A stretch of 64,000 nucleotides of DNA from assembly GCA_016647705.1 (NCBI GenBank), contig JAENRU010000483.1, forward strand, positions 930,001 to 994,000. The letters are read 5' to 3'. Shown in pieces: positions 35,201 through 46,685 of this stretch. The notes beneath the pieces are model-generated. The model had not been told where the DNA came from and searched no databases. It was given only the letters and a program-made list of their open reading frames with translations. How positions within the stretch are numbered: position 1 is the first letter of the stretch; each line of letters opens with the position of its first letter. The translations under genes were made by a program, and so were the position numbers. The DNA is from Eucommia ulmoides. Its lineage: Eukaryota; Streptophyta; Magnoliopsida; Garryales; Eucommiaceae.

Positions 35201-36604
35201 GTAAAATATAAGGTGGGTAACTTGAGACGCAGTTGCCTAAGCCTACAATAAAGAGAAGAAACGACTATGTATTTAAGACATTTAGAACATCAATGGATGG
35301 AGAACAACGAAAACGAGCAATAGAGATTTGTAGATGACGAACGATCCAAAACTTGAGGCAGTAGACAACACACAACCTGCAATTATCTGTAGCACAAGAA
35401 AAGTATTGGACAATAGCTTGCGACAAGCTAATTTTGCGAAGCTAGCTGGTTCTCGAATGTGGTTGGTTGTGAGGGTTATGGTTTGCGAAGATAGGGTTAG
35501 GGCTTTGGTTAGGGTTCAGTTATACAAAGAGTGGTTCACAAAACTGTTGTGCAAAAGCATGTAAAGTGAACGAAACAAAAAACAAAAAAAATTATGGGAG
35601 ATGAAAAGAAAACACACACTCACAGATGAAATGAAAGCACACACTCACAAACAATAAAACAAGGTTTAACGAGGTTCGGCAATTTTGCCTATATCCCCGG
35701 GAACAACTATGGAATTTCTTTATTTGACAATGTCCAAAGCGGAAGACGCTGCCTCTCAACTCCAACAGCACTGAAGGATGTGGGATTGTCATTAGGGGAT
35801 CCCGACAATGGTTTGAGGGGTTAGAATGGGAGGATGAAGCCACCCGCAACTGTTTTCTTCCATCTTTTGAGGATAATGGTTGGTGAAATTGCATCAATGT
35901 CAACTGTGGATTGGAACTTCTATCTACAACATGCTTAAATGGTATCCTACTACTCCTTATACTTATTCTATTTAATGCTATGGTTTTGGTGTTTCGATCT
36001 AAAAAATGAAGCTAATGTTCTAGTCTTCAATAGAATGTAAACTACATTTACATTTTAATAACTGTCCAAATCTAATTGGATGAATTTTGTGGCTCTTCCC
36101 ATAGACTCCTACTGGAAGTAGGTGCTTACAAATGTATGTGATTAGTATTGTTGTGAGACTATGTTGTATCATATATTTTTTAATTTATTATTCAATTTAG
36201 TTCAATATGACAACTATATATTTGCTCAATTTGTTAGAACTTGGAAGCTTGAAGTACTTGCATGTTCTCAAAATCTCCATAAAGAGCACATCTTTCAAGC
36301 TACGAAGAATGGTTGCACGCAATTCATTTGTAGAAGGGATTTGCTACAGAATTTTCAGGTATGGATTTTGAAGTAGTTTCCTATGTTACATTTCCGTTTC
36401 AATAATCTACCTAGCAATAAGATTAAAGCTTGTTTTCTTGTACTGATATTTATTCCCCTATGCCTTTAAATTTGATAGAGAAATATTGATTGATTATCTG
36501 ATTGGCCACGGAATTCTGAGTGAAGTCATAGATTGTTCTATTTCTCATGTGTTATAAGTTTTCAATTCTTTGTCATATGTAAAGGAGAGACAAGGTCTTA
36601 TAGC
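35201..36604. other. Region without a recognised gene
   Basis: A stretch near 35660-35720 (GTTTAACGAGGTTCGGC) resembles sequence common in plant retroelement LTRs and leaders, and a 16-bp ACACACACTCACA-type repeat occurs twice (35611-35650). A plus-strand open frame (36161-36376) contains TWKLEVLACSQNLHKEHIFQ. It ends at a possible splice donor (CAGGTATGG near 36357) and could be a lone exon of a gene fragment, but I do not recognise it. Confidence 0.35.
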
Positions 36605-36609
36605 CTAAG

Positions 36610-37023
36610 TTTAGAAACCCCTAGCTCAATCTCAAAAGACGCCTTGAAAGAGGAGGATTACCTCTAAACTTATATATAACTTAGGATCAGGTAACACAAG
36701 TGATGTGGGACTTAACATGCCTCCTCAAGTGCAAAGTAAATTTCGACAAACCATGCAAATGAATATCGGGGGGGCCTAACATCAATGTGGGATTCAACAT
36801 GCTCTCTCACGTGCAGGTTGGACTTGGACAAACCACTGCAAGCGGATATCGAGCGTCCAACATTGATGTGAGATTCCACACACCCAACATCAGACGAAAA
36901 GTTTGGCTCTAATACCATGTAGAAACCCAACAGGCCTAGCTCACGCTCAAAAGACGCCTTGAAAGAGGAGAATTACCCCTAGACTTATATATAGTTCAGG
37001 ATCAGGAAATGCAGGATTCAACA
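36610..37023 (-). mobile_element. TRIM retrotransposon (414 bp)
   Basis: Two LTRs of about 107 bp (36610-36717 and 36918-37023), minus orientation. The Met-tRNA-type primer site TGGTATTAGAGCC on the minus strand (36905-36917) abuts the 5' LTR, and a polypurine GAGGAGGCA abuts the 3' LTR. An exact CTAAG target duplication (36605-36609, 37024-37028) flanks it. There is no coding capacity. Confidence 0.88.
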
Positions 37024-37189
37024 CTAAGAACACTGCTCTATCATCCAGATTTTTGACCAGTTACTATCTTGATTTCTATTCGGAGCAAAGCCAATACACA
37101 GTAAGATAAATCTAAACCAATACAATATTTCCATAATCGAAAACCATTTTCCGAGTACGTTAAGCAGTTGTTATTCATTTCTTTGAGTG

Positions 37190-37201
37190 ACACACACACA
37201 C

Positions 37202-37240
<39 letters not shown>
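37190..37240. repeat. (CA)n(TA)n microsatellite
   Basis: ACACACACACACA followed by about 16 AT dinucleotides. Confidence 0.9.
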
Positions 37241-37241
<1 letters not shown>

Positions 37242-37841
37242 AGAAAAAGAAATGGGGTTCTGACTGATAAACCAGACAAACAATGAAAGCATATGCGAGT
37301 AGTCTTGTGGACCCCAAATGTACCAAGTCAAAGAAAAACAAATTCTGAAATCTTCAAGAAAAAAGTACAGAAAGAATCTGACAATTAAAATATAGGTAGA
37401 AATATTGAAGAAAATAAAAATCATTTTAAATAATTATGTTACAAGGTGGAGTTGAGAAATCTCAATGCCCGCTACATTACAAGTCGGTTCGGCAAAATTC
37501 AACATGAATGACGTAAAATTTCAAGTAGTCACCCTCTTAACAAAATATTTTCATTCTCTTGAATATTGTTTGTGTGCTCGTTATCTGTCTTGCTCCCAAT
37601 CGATAACCTGATCTCCAATTGCAGCCATTGCACAATTGCTCGTGAATATGTATAATTTGTAGCGATCTATGCTGAATTTCAAAAATTTGTGGGGGCTAAA
37701 CCGTGCTTAAAAAAATCAAACTGAATGTAGGGTGTAAAATGAAAAAAATCGAAACTTTGTGGAGGCGACCACCACTCTGTTTTTCTAATCGAAGGGAAAA
37801 CAATAGTTTTGAATATAGAACATTGAGATGTATTACGCATA

Positions 37842-37956
37842 TGTTGAATCCCACATCGCTCGTGTTACCTAATCTTGAGCTATATATAAAGCCGAGGGCA
37901 ATCCTCCTCTTATAAGGCGTCTTTTGAGAGTGAGATAGACCCATTGAATTTCTACA
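37842..37956 (+). mobile_element. Solo LTR of the TRIM family
   Basis: 115 bp, starts TGTTGAATCCCAC and ends TTTCTACA. It is homologous in reverse to the LTRs of the TRIM at 36610-37023 (shared GGCGTCTTTTGAG and CTTGAGCTATATATA). Flanks GCATA and ACATA are a near-match target duplication. This is the product of LTR-LTR recombination. Confidence 0.75.
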
Positions 37957-37979
37957 ACATATGATCTAATGAAATTATA

Positions 37980-38745
37980 GATCAACAGGCGCACTACACC
38001 AAAGCAACCTAAGAACTTGTTGAGATAATAAACATGATATAACCTCAGCGGGAAATGGAATGCAATTAAGGCTTCTTACAACTTCCAAGTTTATAACAAG
38101 TTCACCAATCTCTTGAATTCAACTGGTAAATTAATCATCCCCGAACATGAAAGATTCATATATTGCAATGCAATTAACTCGCAGATTTCAAACGAAACCT
38201 TTATCATTTTTTGATTGACAGTCAAGTCTGGAACTAGCAAAGAAGGCATAGAACAACAAAAACACTAATACCTCGAGCGTGGTTTTCATTGAGAAGCAAT
38301 GTTGTGAGTTTAGGGCATGCTGGTAATCCCTTTAGTGCACCAATACGACTACCAATTAATGACATCCTCTCTATTTCCTTCAATTTGAAGCTTCAAATTC
38401 TTCACACGGTTCAATTTCACACAATTTCATTCCCGTTTGCACCAAAACTTGTTCGTTCACTTCCCCTATTCGGATGCTATCCAAATTGCCACAAATCTAA
38501 CACTCGAGTCGCATATTTCCACCCTTGGATTGTCTTCTTACATACAATGGCTCGACCAATGGTGATGCGTTCCAACAGTAAACCCGAATCTTGAGCTAGC
38601 TATGATATTTCCGGATCGGATTCAAGTGCTTCTTCTCCAGCCTGCCTTTGAAACAACTTCCAGGCCTCCACCCACAACAAACACTCTACCTTGATCTTCT
38701 TGTGAGCTTCCATGCAGCCACATATGTCCTCTAATCAAGTCCATG
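37980..38745 (-). pseudogene. CC-NB-LRR disease-resistance gene fragment, degenerate
   Basis: On the minus strand, starting near 38740, the NB-ARC part reads CGCMEAHKKIKVECLLWVEA then WKLFQRQAGEEALESDPEIS. After a stop come ITIGRAIVCKKTIQGWKYAT and, further down, MSLIGSRIGALKGLPACPKLT followed by TLLLNEN. LRR-like LPVEFKRLVNLL and EVISCLLSQQVLRLL lie near 38140 and 38040. These match the ARC2 to LRR region of RPS2/RPS5-type CNL proteins (xVCGxMxAHKKIKVECL, ITIGRAM, CPxLxTLLLNEN). The P-loop half is missing, several stops and frameshifts are present, and the sequence ends abruptly on both sides. It is a dead fragment of an intracellular immune receptor. Confidence 0.72.
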
Positions 38746-38950
38746 GTTTTAAATTGCAGTAAGGGCGCCGTAGTGGTAGCGGACGCGATGACATTAAAGC
38801 AGGGGTGAAGCGGGTGTAACATGATAGGTAACGAATACCACTGTCGTCAAATTTTGTTTTCAATTCACAACACTCACAAATTTAATACATTGAAGCCCTT
38901 TAGTTTAAAATAAATCATGAGTAATGTAAGTAAAGTGATTTTAGAAATTT

Positions 38951-39631
38951 GGGTGGCGTTTGGTAACCGTTTCTGTTTCCATTCCAACAGTAGGATGGGA
39001 TGAGAATTTTATTTTTTTCTTGAGAGTAGAATCGCGTTTGGTAACGATAATTATTATTATTATTATTTATTTTTTTTTTGTTTTGGGAAGGAAATTGTGT
39101 TTGGTAACGATTTTATCCTAATTTTATTTTTATTTTTTTATTTTTTTCTGTTTTGGCTTGACGGTGGTGGCTCCGGCGCCAGTGACGACTGGACGGCTGT
39201 GGCGCCGGCGCCGGCGACGTCGGAAGGCAATGGCGCCCGCCGGTGACGCCGACCGGAAGGCAATGGTGCCGTCGCCGATGACGGCCGGACAGCGGTGGCG
39301 GGTGAGTGACAGTGGCTGGCGGTCGAAAGTGACCAGAAAATTTTCGGCTGGACGGTGACCGGCGACGGTGGCCGGAGATGGCTGGTGGCGGCGGCCAGTG
39401 GTCGGCCGGCGGGTGAACAATGACCATGTGTTTTGGGAATAGAATGAGAATAATGAGAAACAACTTTTTTTTTATTTCTCATTTCTTAAGAAAAAAATGG
39501 GCACAATTCTTAAATGGGAATGAAATGGAAACGAAAACAAAAATTACCAAATACTATTCCTAAATAGAATTCCCAAAAATCTGAGAATGGAATGGGAATT
39601 TCTATAATGAAAATGGTTACCAAACAGGACC
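38951..39631. mobile_element. PIF/Harbinger-like element with a GC-rich core
   Basis: Ends GGGTGGCGTTTGGTAACC and, reversed, GGTCCTGTTTGGTAACC, related to the ends of the element at 23208. Flanks TTT/TTA are an imperfect 3-bp duplication. The core (39155-39420) is a GGCGACGGTGGCCGG-type low-complexity tract that yields open frames on both strands; these are not genes. Confidence 0.6.
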
Positions 39632-39873
39632 TTATTTTAAATTATTATTCATTATCTAATAATTTATAAATTAATATAATTTTAAAGAGTAACCATAACT
39701 CGTTTTATTCTATTTTCTGAAGAAAAAATATTATGCATAAGATAATTCATAAACCTTATGAGAAGGAAAAAAAAAAAACTCAAAAATAATATGAAATAAA
39801 ATCAACTTAAATATTAAACAAATCATTAACATCAAGTCCTCAAATTACATTTAATATGAAACGATGACGTCAC

Positions 39874-40205
39874 TGTTATGAGGTTCACAAATCTAAAACC
39901 ATATAGTCTCAAGTGAAGTAACCACTTTCATATATATACTATTTTAGGAAGTCTCACAAATTCGATGTAGGATTTAACACTCACCCCCACATGTAATTCC
40001 GCATCGCACATGATGCGATCAAATATACAGAAAGAGAAGATAAACATTCAAACAATCAAGGACAAACAAACAAGGTTTCCTAAACCTAACTTTGATACCA
40101 TATTAGGAGGTTCCAACCTGAAACCATAAGATTTCAAGTGGAGTAACTCCTTTCATATATAGACTATTTCGCAAAGTCTCACAAATTCGATGTATGATTC
40201 TAACA
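39874..40205 (-). mobile_element. TRIM retrotransposon (332 bp)
   Basis: LTRs of 106 and 105 bp (39874-39979 and 40101-40205). The primer site TGGTATCAAAGTTAG on the minus strand abuts the 5' LTR, and an exact GTCAC target duplication (39869-39873, 40206-40210) flanks it. A different family from the TRIM at 36610. No coding capacity. Confidence 0.88.
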
Positions 40206-40924
40206 GTCACCGCCAAAAATAGTGTTAAGTAGGACCCTGCACTTGATCTTGATCTTCATTTTATTGTTGGGATAGTATTGTTGAAGATAGTATGAATATT
40301 GTTGATCAGATGGAGGAAAAAAATATGGGGCAACATATGACTCGTATTAAATCGATGGATTGACCGGATAGTCTTGGCAAGTGATATACAAATAGAGTGG
40401 CTCATGAGATGCTATCTAACTTCCATAATTATTTATTCGGCTATCAAAAGCACTACCTTGAGAAGATTCATTAAGACTAAAACTCCCGAGAGATTGTCGC
40501 AAACCTAATGCATTATCTATCTTGATTTTTCTTTTTGCCTGATTTAGGTCTACTAGCAGTCTAGCACCTCAATTTGTTTGAACATTTGGGGGATGTTCTC
40601 CAAAGTCATAATCATCTAAAGCGCCACAAAGTCCATAATCACCAAAATAAAAGTCACACTACTAGGATCAACATAACATATGTCAATACTCAAAGAATTA
40701 CGTTGATTTAAGAATCTAAATCTAGATCAAATCTTTGAATAACTTTTTTTTTTCTTCGTCTAACCCTTCCTTTGCAATGCCTTCTATATGAGAACTATTG
40801 ATATTGTGAATTCAAAAAATAACCTCCATCTATATTATATAACTAAAAAATTTAAGAAGTGATTTCAATTAAAGCAAATATAACTAAAAAGAAACATGAC
40901 TTTACATGCAGCGTGCAACTCATG

Positions 40925-41647
40925 TAGGGATGGCAACGACTTGATTTTGGTTGGATTTCACTAGAAATCAAAACCAAAACCAAAATTGTTAGGCATATAC
41001 CAAATCCAAAACTAAAACCAAAACTGCTGGTTTTTTATAAACAACTTACCCGTTTAATTTCATACAAAACCAAAATCACAAAACCGCGAAACTATTTTAA
41101 GGTTTTTTTTTTATTTTATAAAAAACCAAAACCAAAACCAAAATCGCGAAATCACGAATAATTGTTTTTTTATATATAAATAAAAACATAACTAAAATAT
41201 AAACATTGAATTCTGAAAAAACAAAATTAAACCACAAAACTATTAATTATTACAATAAACGTTCCAATTATAATTAAAATACAATACATAAAATTCACAT
41301 GTACTAAAAAAATAAAACGATAGATAAATGTCACAATATAAATCAGGGAGGGATGGCACTTGGGAAGTTGGTAATGAACAAATGATGAAAACCCTAACCC
41401 TATAACACACAGTCACACACACATATATACTAGCGTTTAAATTGTAAATAAAAAAATAAAAAAATGAGGGTAATATATATTATAAAAATATATCTAAAAT
41501 ATCAGTTACACAATTCGGTTATGCGGTTCAGTTTCTCGGTTACTATAAAAAAATTAAAACCAAAATCATTTAATCGGTTTCAAAATCGAACCTTTTGGTT
41601 CGGTTTCGTTCGGTTACCCATTAGTTCGGGTTAAATTGTCATCCCTA
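40925..41647. mobile_element. hAT-type non-autonomous element with exact 8-bp TSD
   Basis: Starts TAGGGATGGCAACGA and ends TTGTCATCCCTA. Exact AACTCATG duplications at 40917-40924 and 41648-41655. It has the same AAACCAAAACC/CGGTTTCGGTT mirror composition as the elements in units A, B and C, and is inserted only in the left arm of the hAT palindrome. Confidence 0.88.
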
Positions 41648-41976
41648 AACTCATGATATAGTTGGAATGTCGATCGCTTGTCAATAATTTTCCAACAATT
41701 TCGCTAGTTATGATAGTCTGTTTTAATTGGCAATTTAGATCCATCAATTGTTTCATATATAAATTTCATAGTTGGCTTCTCATCCTTGTCAACTAATCTC
41801 GAGACCTTAACTAGTGGTTCTTGCACTTTCAACATCATGTATTTTTTTCTAAAAATTACTTCCAACAATCAAATCTTGTACCTCAAGCACTGCATTACTA
41901 TTATATGCGATAGGTGGTATATTGCAATCGGGGTACAATTTTCACAAGTTAATTAATGCATCTCATATGCCAAGGC

Positions 41977-42945
41977 TAGGGTTGTAGGTAAAAACCCAAA
42001 AAACTAAAAAACTGAACCAAACCACTCGGTTTTCGGCATGAAATAGTTCAAGCCGGTTCGGTCCAATTTAAAGAGGACCTAGTTTACTTCGGTTTTTCAA
42101 AATTTTCATTCAATTAGAGCCAAACCAAACTGATGACTGTTTAATTTTTTTTATTTTTTTTTTATATTTTTTTTAGCAATAGACCTAAACACTAAAGGTC
42201 AAACCCTAACCTCATTCCCCCAGGCACACAACTGTCTTCGTCATCACCCAATCTCATTCTCTCTCTTTTTCTTGGTCTCGGATTTCTCCCATCTCCACCA
42301 CATTTCATCGTCGTATCTTCGTCTTCCCCTCATCTTCTTTTCTCTCTTCCTCTCAACTTCCTGTCGGTCTCGGATTTCTTCCATCTCGGCCATATTTTAT
42401 CGTCGGAACCACCATAGTTCATATCCACCTTGATCGGTACCGTTCATCTCCACCGCGACAACCACCGTTCTCTCCAGATCACTATCTTCTTTCACCCCCG
42501 GTGAGCTTTAATCTCTCTCTCACACACACTGACTAATACTAGATTATGTAGGAAGGTGATGTTCCATGAACGATTACTTGGCTCTATTTTTGTTTGTGAT
42601 GGAAGTGTCTTTCTTAGATTTGATTATGCTCTATCCAATTCATTTAAAAAAAAAAAAGAAGGGGGGGGGGGGGGGGGTGTTAGAGTAAAATATAACTTAA
42701 AATCATTGGTCCAAACTAGCACAACCTCATAAACCGAAACTGAACCGAATGATTTTGGTTTGGTTGGTTTACTAAAAATTTTACATCGATTCGTAAAATT
42801 TTAGTATTGGTGCCAAGACCAAACCGAACCGTACCAACCCGAACCGACCTTACATAAGTAGGACAAATGCTTAGTTGTTGTTGTTGTTTAGTATTGGTAC
42901 CAAAGCAAAATCGAACCGAACCGAACCAAATTGTTTACACCCCTA
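41977..42945. mobile_element. hAT-type non-autonomous element with exact 8-bp TSD (second family)
   Basis: Starts TAGGGTTGTAGGTAAAAACC and ends TTTACACCCCTA. Exact GCCAAGGC duplications at 41969-41976 and 42946-42953. It contains repeats of ACCGAACCGAACC, a 17-G run (42661-42677) and a CT-rich segment like a captured 5' UTR (42180-42530). No transposase. Confidence 0.88.
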
Positions 42946-44302
42946 GCCAAGGCAAACAAGTGATTATTACTTTGGGCTGACACCGCGGTGGAAGAAATAG
43001 GAGAATAATATGTGGTTGAAGTAGTGATAAACCATGATGTCTAAGATGCGTCAATTGACTTGTGAAAAACTGTACCCCAATTGCAATATACCAAAAATTA
43101 ATAATATGGTCTTTTTTAGTGCAACTCCACCCATTGCACATAATAGTGACAGACATCTGTCACTATTTCAACCACATATTGATCTTCTATTTCTTCCACC
43201 GTGGTGTCAAGTAACAACCCAAAGTAATAATTATCTATCCTCCATAGCACCTGAGATGCGTCAATTGACTTGTGAAAAACTGTACCCCGATTGCAATATA
43301 CTTAAAATTTAATGATATGATCTTTCTTAATGCTACTCCACCCATCAGACATAATAGTAATGCAGCGTTTGCAGTGCAAAACTTGATCCTTAGAAGTAAT
43401 ATTTTGAAAAACACGTGATATGTTGAAAGTGCAAAAACCACTAGTTAAGATCTTGAGATTAGTTGAAAGGGATGAGAAACAAAATATAAGATTTATATAT
43501 GAAGCAATTGAGAGAGCAAAGTTGGCAATTAAGATTTGTTGCTGGCAAGATTACTGGAGGATCATTGGTAGAGTCATTTTTTTCTTAATTATATTTGCTT
43601 TAAGTGAAATCATTGCTTAAATTTATTAGTCATATAATTAACTTTTATATAAATATAGGTTATTTTTAGAATCCGTAGTATCAATATAGTTGTAGTAATA
43701 CAAAAAAACAATGCAAGGGAAATGTTAGACAAAACAAAAAAGTTACTTAAAGATTGGATCCAAATTTAGATTCTCAAATCAAAGTGGTTAATCAAGTGAA
43801 TAATAACAAATATAAATATTAAATTGCTTTATAACAATATTTTAAATTTAATAATAAATTTTTTTTTTGATGTTAATGAGAGACATCAATGTATGAATCC
43901 TAATCCTATATATTTATTTTATTTAGATTATATAATTCACTTTTTGTTTTATTTAGAATACATAAAGGTTTTCCTTTAGTAGTATTGATTAAGGGGTAAC
44001 ACCTAGTGGGGGAGGAACGACTTATGTTGATCCTAGTAGTGCTGATAATTATTTTGGTGCTTATGAATTTCATGTAGCCCAAGATAATTATGAAATTTGA
44101 GAACATTCGCTAGTAGACCTAGATCAGGTAAAAAGAAGACTCAGATAGATAATACATCAGGTTTGCAACAATCTCTCAGAAGTTTTAGTCTTAACAAATC
44201 ATCTCAAGATAGTTTTTTTCATAGCCGACGAAGTAATTATGGAAGTTGAATAGCATCTCATGAGTCACTCCATCTGTATATCACAATGGAAATCGCGACT
44301 TC

Positions 44303-44327
44303 CACACACACACACACACACACACAT

Positions 44328-44369
<42 letters not shown>
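44303..44369. repeat. Compound (CA)n(TA)n(GA)n microsatellite, unit B
   Basis: Follows AATCGCGACTTCC, as in units C and D. It marks the left edge of unit B, which is cut by the hAT palindrome at about 44285. Confidence 0.85.
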
Positions 44370-45020
44370 ATCGCGAGGTTCTCGATGGCGCGACTTCATG
44401 GCAATGAAAAGAGAGAGCATTCGCTACGGAATAACAAATGAGAACCTAAATCAGAAGGTAAGAAAAAAATTAGAAAAGAAATGTTGAATAAGGAATTATA
44501 ATGACAAAAAAACAAGAAGATAGTTTTTCACTTTATATATATATGTTTATGTTTATGTTAAATAAAATACACATTTTATATGAATATTAATTTTGTAGAT
44601 TAATTTGTACCATTCTTTTTTCTGGAGACGAAGAACAACTGAGATTTAGAGAGTTTGTCCATCCTATTTTGTTATATAGATGTTTTCATTTTATTTAGAT
44701 GCATGGAATGAAAAAAAATAAAAGGGTGATTTTTTGTTTTGTCCTCCATAGATACTTTATTAAGAAATCAGACTCCTTGACAACCTCAATTAAGTATCCA
44801 ACCCCCACCGAATCTTTAGAAAAAGGTCCCTGCATTTTGACCTATTTGTTTACTCATATTTACGATTATGTCATTTATTCATATGGTACAAGACAAAGAA
44901 TATGTAATATGATATTAATCTTAATGAAACCGTTCAAAAATCTTTAGGAAAAGGTCCATAATATTACTCCTAACTGTTCACTCATATTTACGATTCTGTC
45001 ATTTTGTTATATGCAACATG
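44370..45020. other. Unit B spacer, no gene
   Basis: Collinear with 56291-56891 of unit C, including GAAATGTTGAATAAGGAATT and the repeated GAAAAAGGTCC phrase. The plus open frame at 44699-44947 is not recognised and has no counterpart of the same length in unit C. Confidence 0.5.
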
Positions 45021-45467
45021 ACGTTAACGTTAACATAAATATTTAGCAATACACCTTGCCTTTTTTTTTTTTTTTTTGTCAACCTTTTCTTATGTTACAA
45101 AACTACAATTTGAATTTTATGTTAACATTAACGCATTTTTATGTTCTTTTTGTGTGAGTTAACGTTAACATGATTGTACCATATCCATTGTTGTGTGTGT
45201 TTGGGTTCGATGTACATTAACGTATTTTCACCATCTGATTGTGGGTTTTATCGTTAACGTATTTTTTTTTTGGGAGTTCTGTGTGTTAACATATTTTGTT
45301 TGAACATTTACGTTAACGTCTTGTCGTATACTTCTATCTTGTGCGCATTAACGTAATCTACCATATGTGATATTTTATCCTTTTGTGCTGAATGTGTGTT
45401 TAAGTTGAGTTTGCGTTAACGTTAATGCACATTTTTGGGGTTCTCTTTTGTATTAACATTAACGCAT
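45021..45467. repeat. Array of TTAACGTTAA-type near-palindromes, unit B
   Basis: About ten sites built on GTTAACGTTAAC or half of it within 450 bp, irregularly spaced by 30-70 bp in otherwise unrelated T-rich sequence. Each has an ACGT or TTAACG core. The matching array in unit C is 56892-57332. Function unknown; a regulatory or chromatin role is possible. Confidence 0.7.
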
Positions 45468-45632
45468 TCATGTTGTCCATAAAAATATGTATGAAAAAAT
45501 CATACAAACACAGACGTTAGCATAAAATGAACACCCCCTCCACCTCCACCATCATTCATATCCCCAACATCATCACCGCCGGCACCATCTTTGAACCGTA
45601 GATATTTGAGAACGATCATAATAGAACAAATG

Positions 45633-46075
45633 TTTACTCAAAAATTCAAATGTGAGATTTCTAGATCTGAAAAATTCAAATCGAGAAATTCTAGATCTGA
45701 GTGTGAGAATGAAGGTAAGAGTGTTAATTTGTAAGAGAAATTAAAAAATCAAAACTAAAATATGGGGAGAACATGTACGTATTAACACCATCATCTTCAT
45801 CATCCCCTTCTTCTCGTCATTGAAGCTTTACTGTTGCTAGGTTTTCTTTCTTTGAGCTCCGAGCTTCTCGAAAATTCAAATGTGAGATTTCTATATCTGA
45901 AAAATTCGAATCGAGAAATTCCAAATCTGATTGTGAGAGAGAAGGTGAGAGTGTTAATTTGTAAAAGAAATTAAAAAAATCAAAACTAAAACTAAAATAT
46001 GGGGTGAACATGTAATTATTAACACCATCATCTTCATCATCTTTTTCTTCCCGTCATTGAAGCTCTACTTCTGCT
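45633..46075. repeat. Tandem duplication of about 220 bp, unit B
   Basis: Two copies (about 45633-45851 and 45852-46075), each with AAATTCAAATGTGAGATTTC, a GAGAAATTC-AGATCTGA phrase, AACACCATCATCTTCATCAT and CGTCATTGAAGCT. Unit C has the same pair at about 57500-57960. Confidence 0.7.
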
Positions 46076-46102
46076 AGGTTTTCTTTTTTTTTAGCTTCGA
46101 GC

Positions 46103-46622
46103 TTGTTTTTATTGGCGAATGTCAGAGCCTCTTCAGTTTCTCGTACGAGAAGCCTCCATGAAACAGGTGAAAACAAAGTTGATTCGGGTCGTTTCCAAAT
46201 CTGGGGACCCACGATTTCCTCGTTCTTCCCGTCGTCGTTGCCGTTGGGTGTTAATGATTTTAGATCTGGGTTTAGAGAGAGAGAAATAGTAAACCACGAC
46301 GTTGCTCACACGGCATCAGAGTGGACTGTGTCTCGCCGTAGGCGTTGATGACGCCAATGCTATGCAGCAATTTACAGAAGGACGAGAAGGAATTAGAGAA
46401 GCTCTGCGATCTGTGCTGTAACAGAAACCCTAGACCGGCAGTGGCGGGCACAATACTCATAACTGACGCCATTGAACGGGTTAACGTTGGCTTTGGTTGT
46501 TGCGGTGCTGGAGATGGTGGCTCTACTGGTGGCTCATACAGTGACGAGAGGCTTCCGTTGTATTTAGATAAAGCAAGGTCGAGAGCGAGAGCGTAAGAGA
46601 AAGAGAGAATCGCCAAGATCAA
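46103..46622. other. Conserved dual-strand ORF block, unit B copy (unknown)
   Basis: Plus frames 46103-46348 (ends TASEWTVSRRRR) and 46345-46596 (CDLCCNRNPRPAVAGTILI, CCGAGD, SYSDERLPL). The reverse frame 46272-46622 starts with a hydrophobic segment (ILAILSFSYALALDLAL) that could pass for a signal peptide. One strand at most is real. The block is AGATCTG-rich upstream and AG-rich downstream, like a UTR plus first exon. I do not recognise the product. Confidence 0.35.
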
Positions 46623-46685
46623 AGGAGAAATCGCTGACGCCCTTACCTAGGGTTTTTAGAGAGAGAGAGAGAGAGAGACTCTCTC

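Larger units (their letters stand above)
40381..44285. pseudogene. Palindromic pair of hAT (DUF659-type) transposase remnants
   Basis: The outer ends are inverted copies of each other (40381-40565 against 44285-44101). Minus strand 41890-41660 reads MLKVQEPLVKVSRLVDKDEK then FIYETIDGSKL. Plus strand 43420-43570 reads MLKVQKPLVKILRLVERDEK then FIYEAIERAKLAI. Both resemble the DUF659-to-hAT stretch of plant hAT transposases. Minus strand 43400-43170 reads TIMSDGWSSIKKDHII, NRGTVFHKSIDAS and DTTVEEIEDQYVVEIVTD, the DUF659 core; the plus strand before 43040 has DTAVEEIGE and YVVEVV. In each arm the DUF659 core is inverted relative to the C-terminal part, and the two arms mirror each other. Stops are frequent; nothing here is functional. 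Confidence 0.62.

Noticed and set aside
36161-36376. Possible exon ending at a GT donor
   Set aside because: No recognised domain, no acceptor or neighbouring exon could be placed; mentioned only in the spacer entry.
39113-39482. Several open frames on both strands in GC-rich sequence
   Set aside because: Low-complexity GGCGACGGTGGCC repeats in a transposon core; all frames are open because stops are GC-poor.
44699-44947. 82-residue plus-strand open frame in unit B
   Set aside because: Unit C, which is collinear here, does not keep it at the same length; probably chance.
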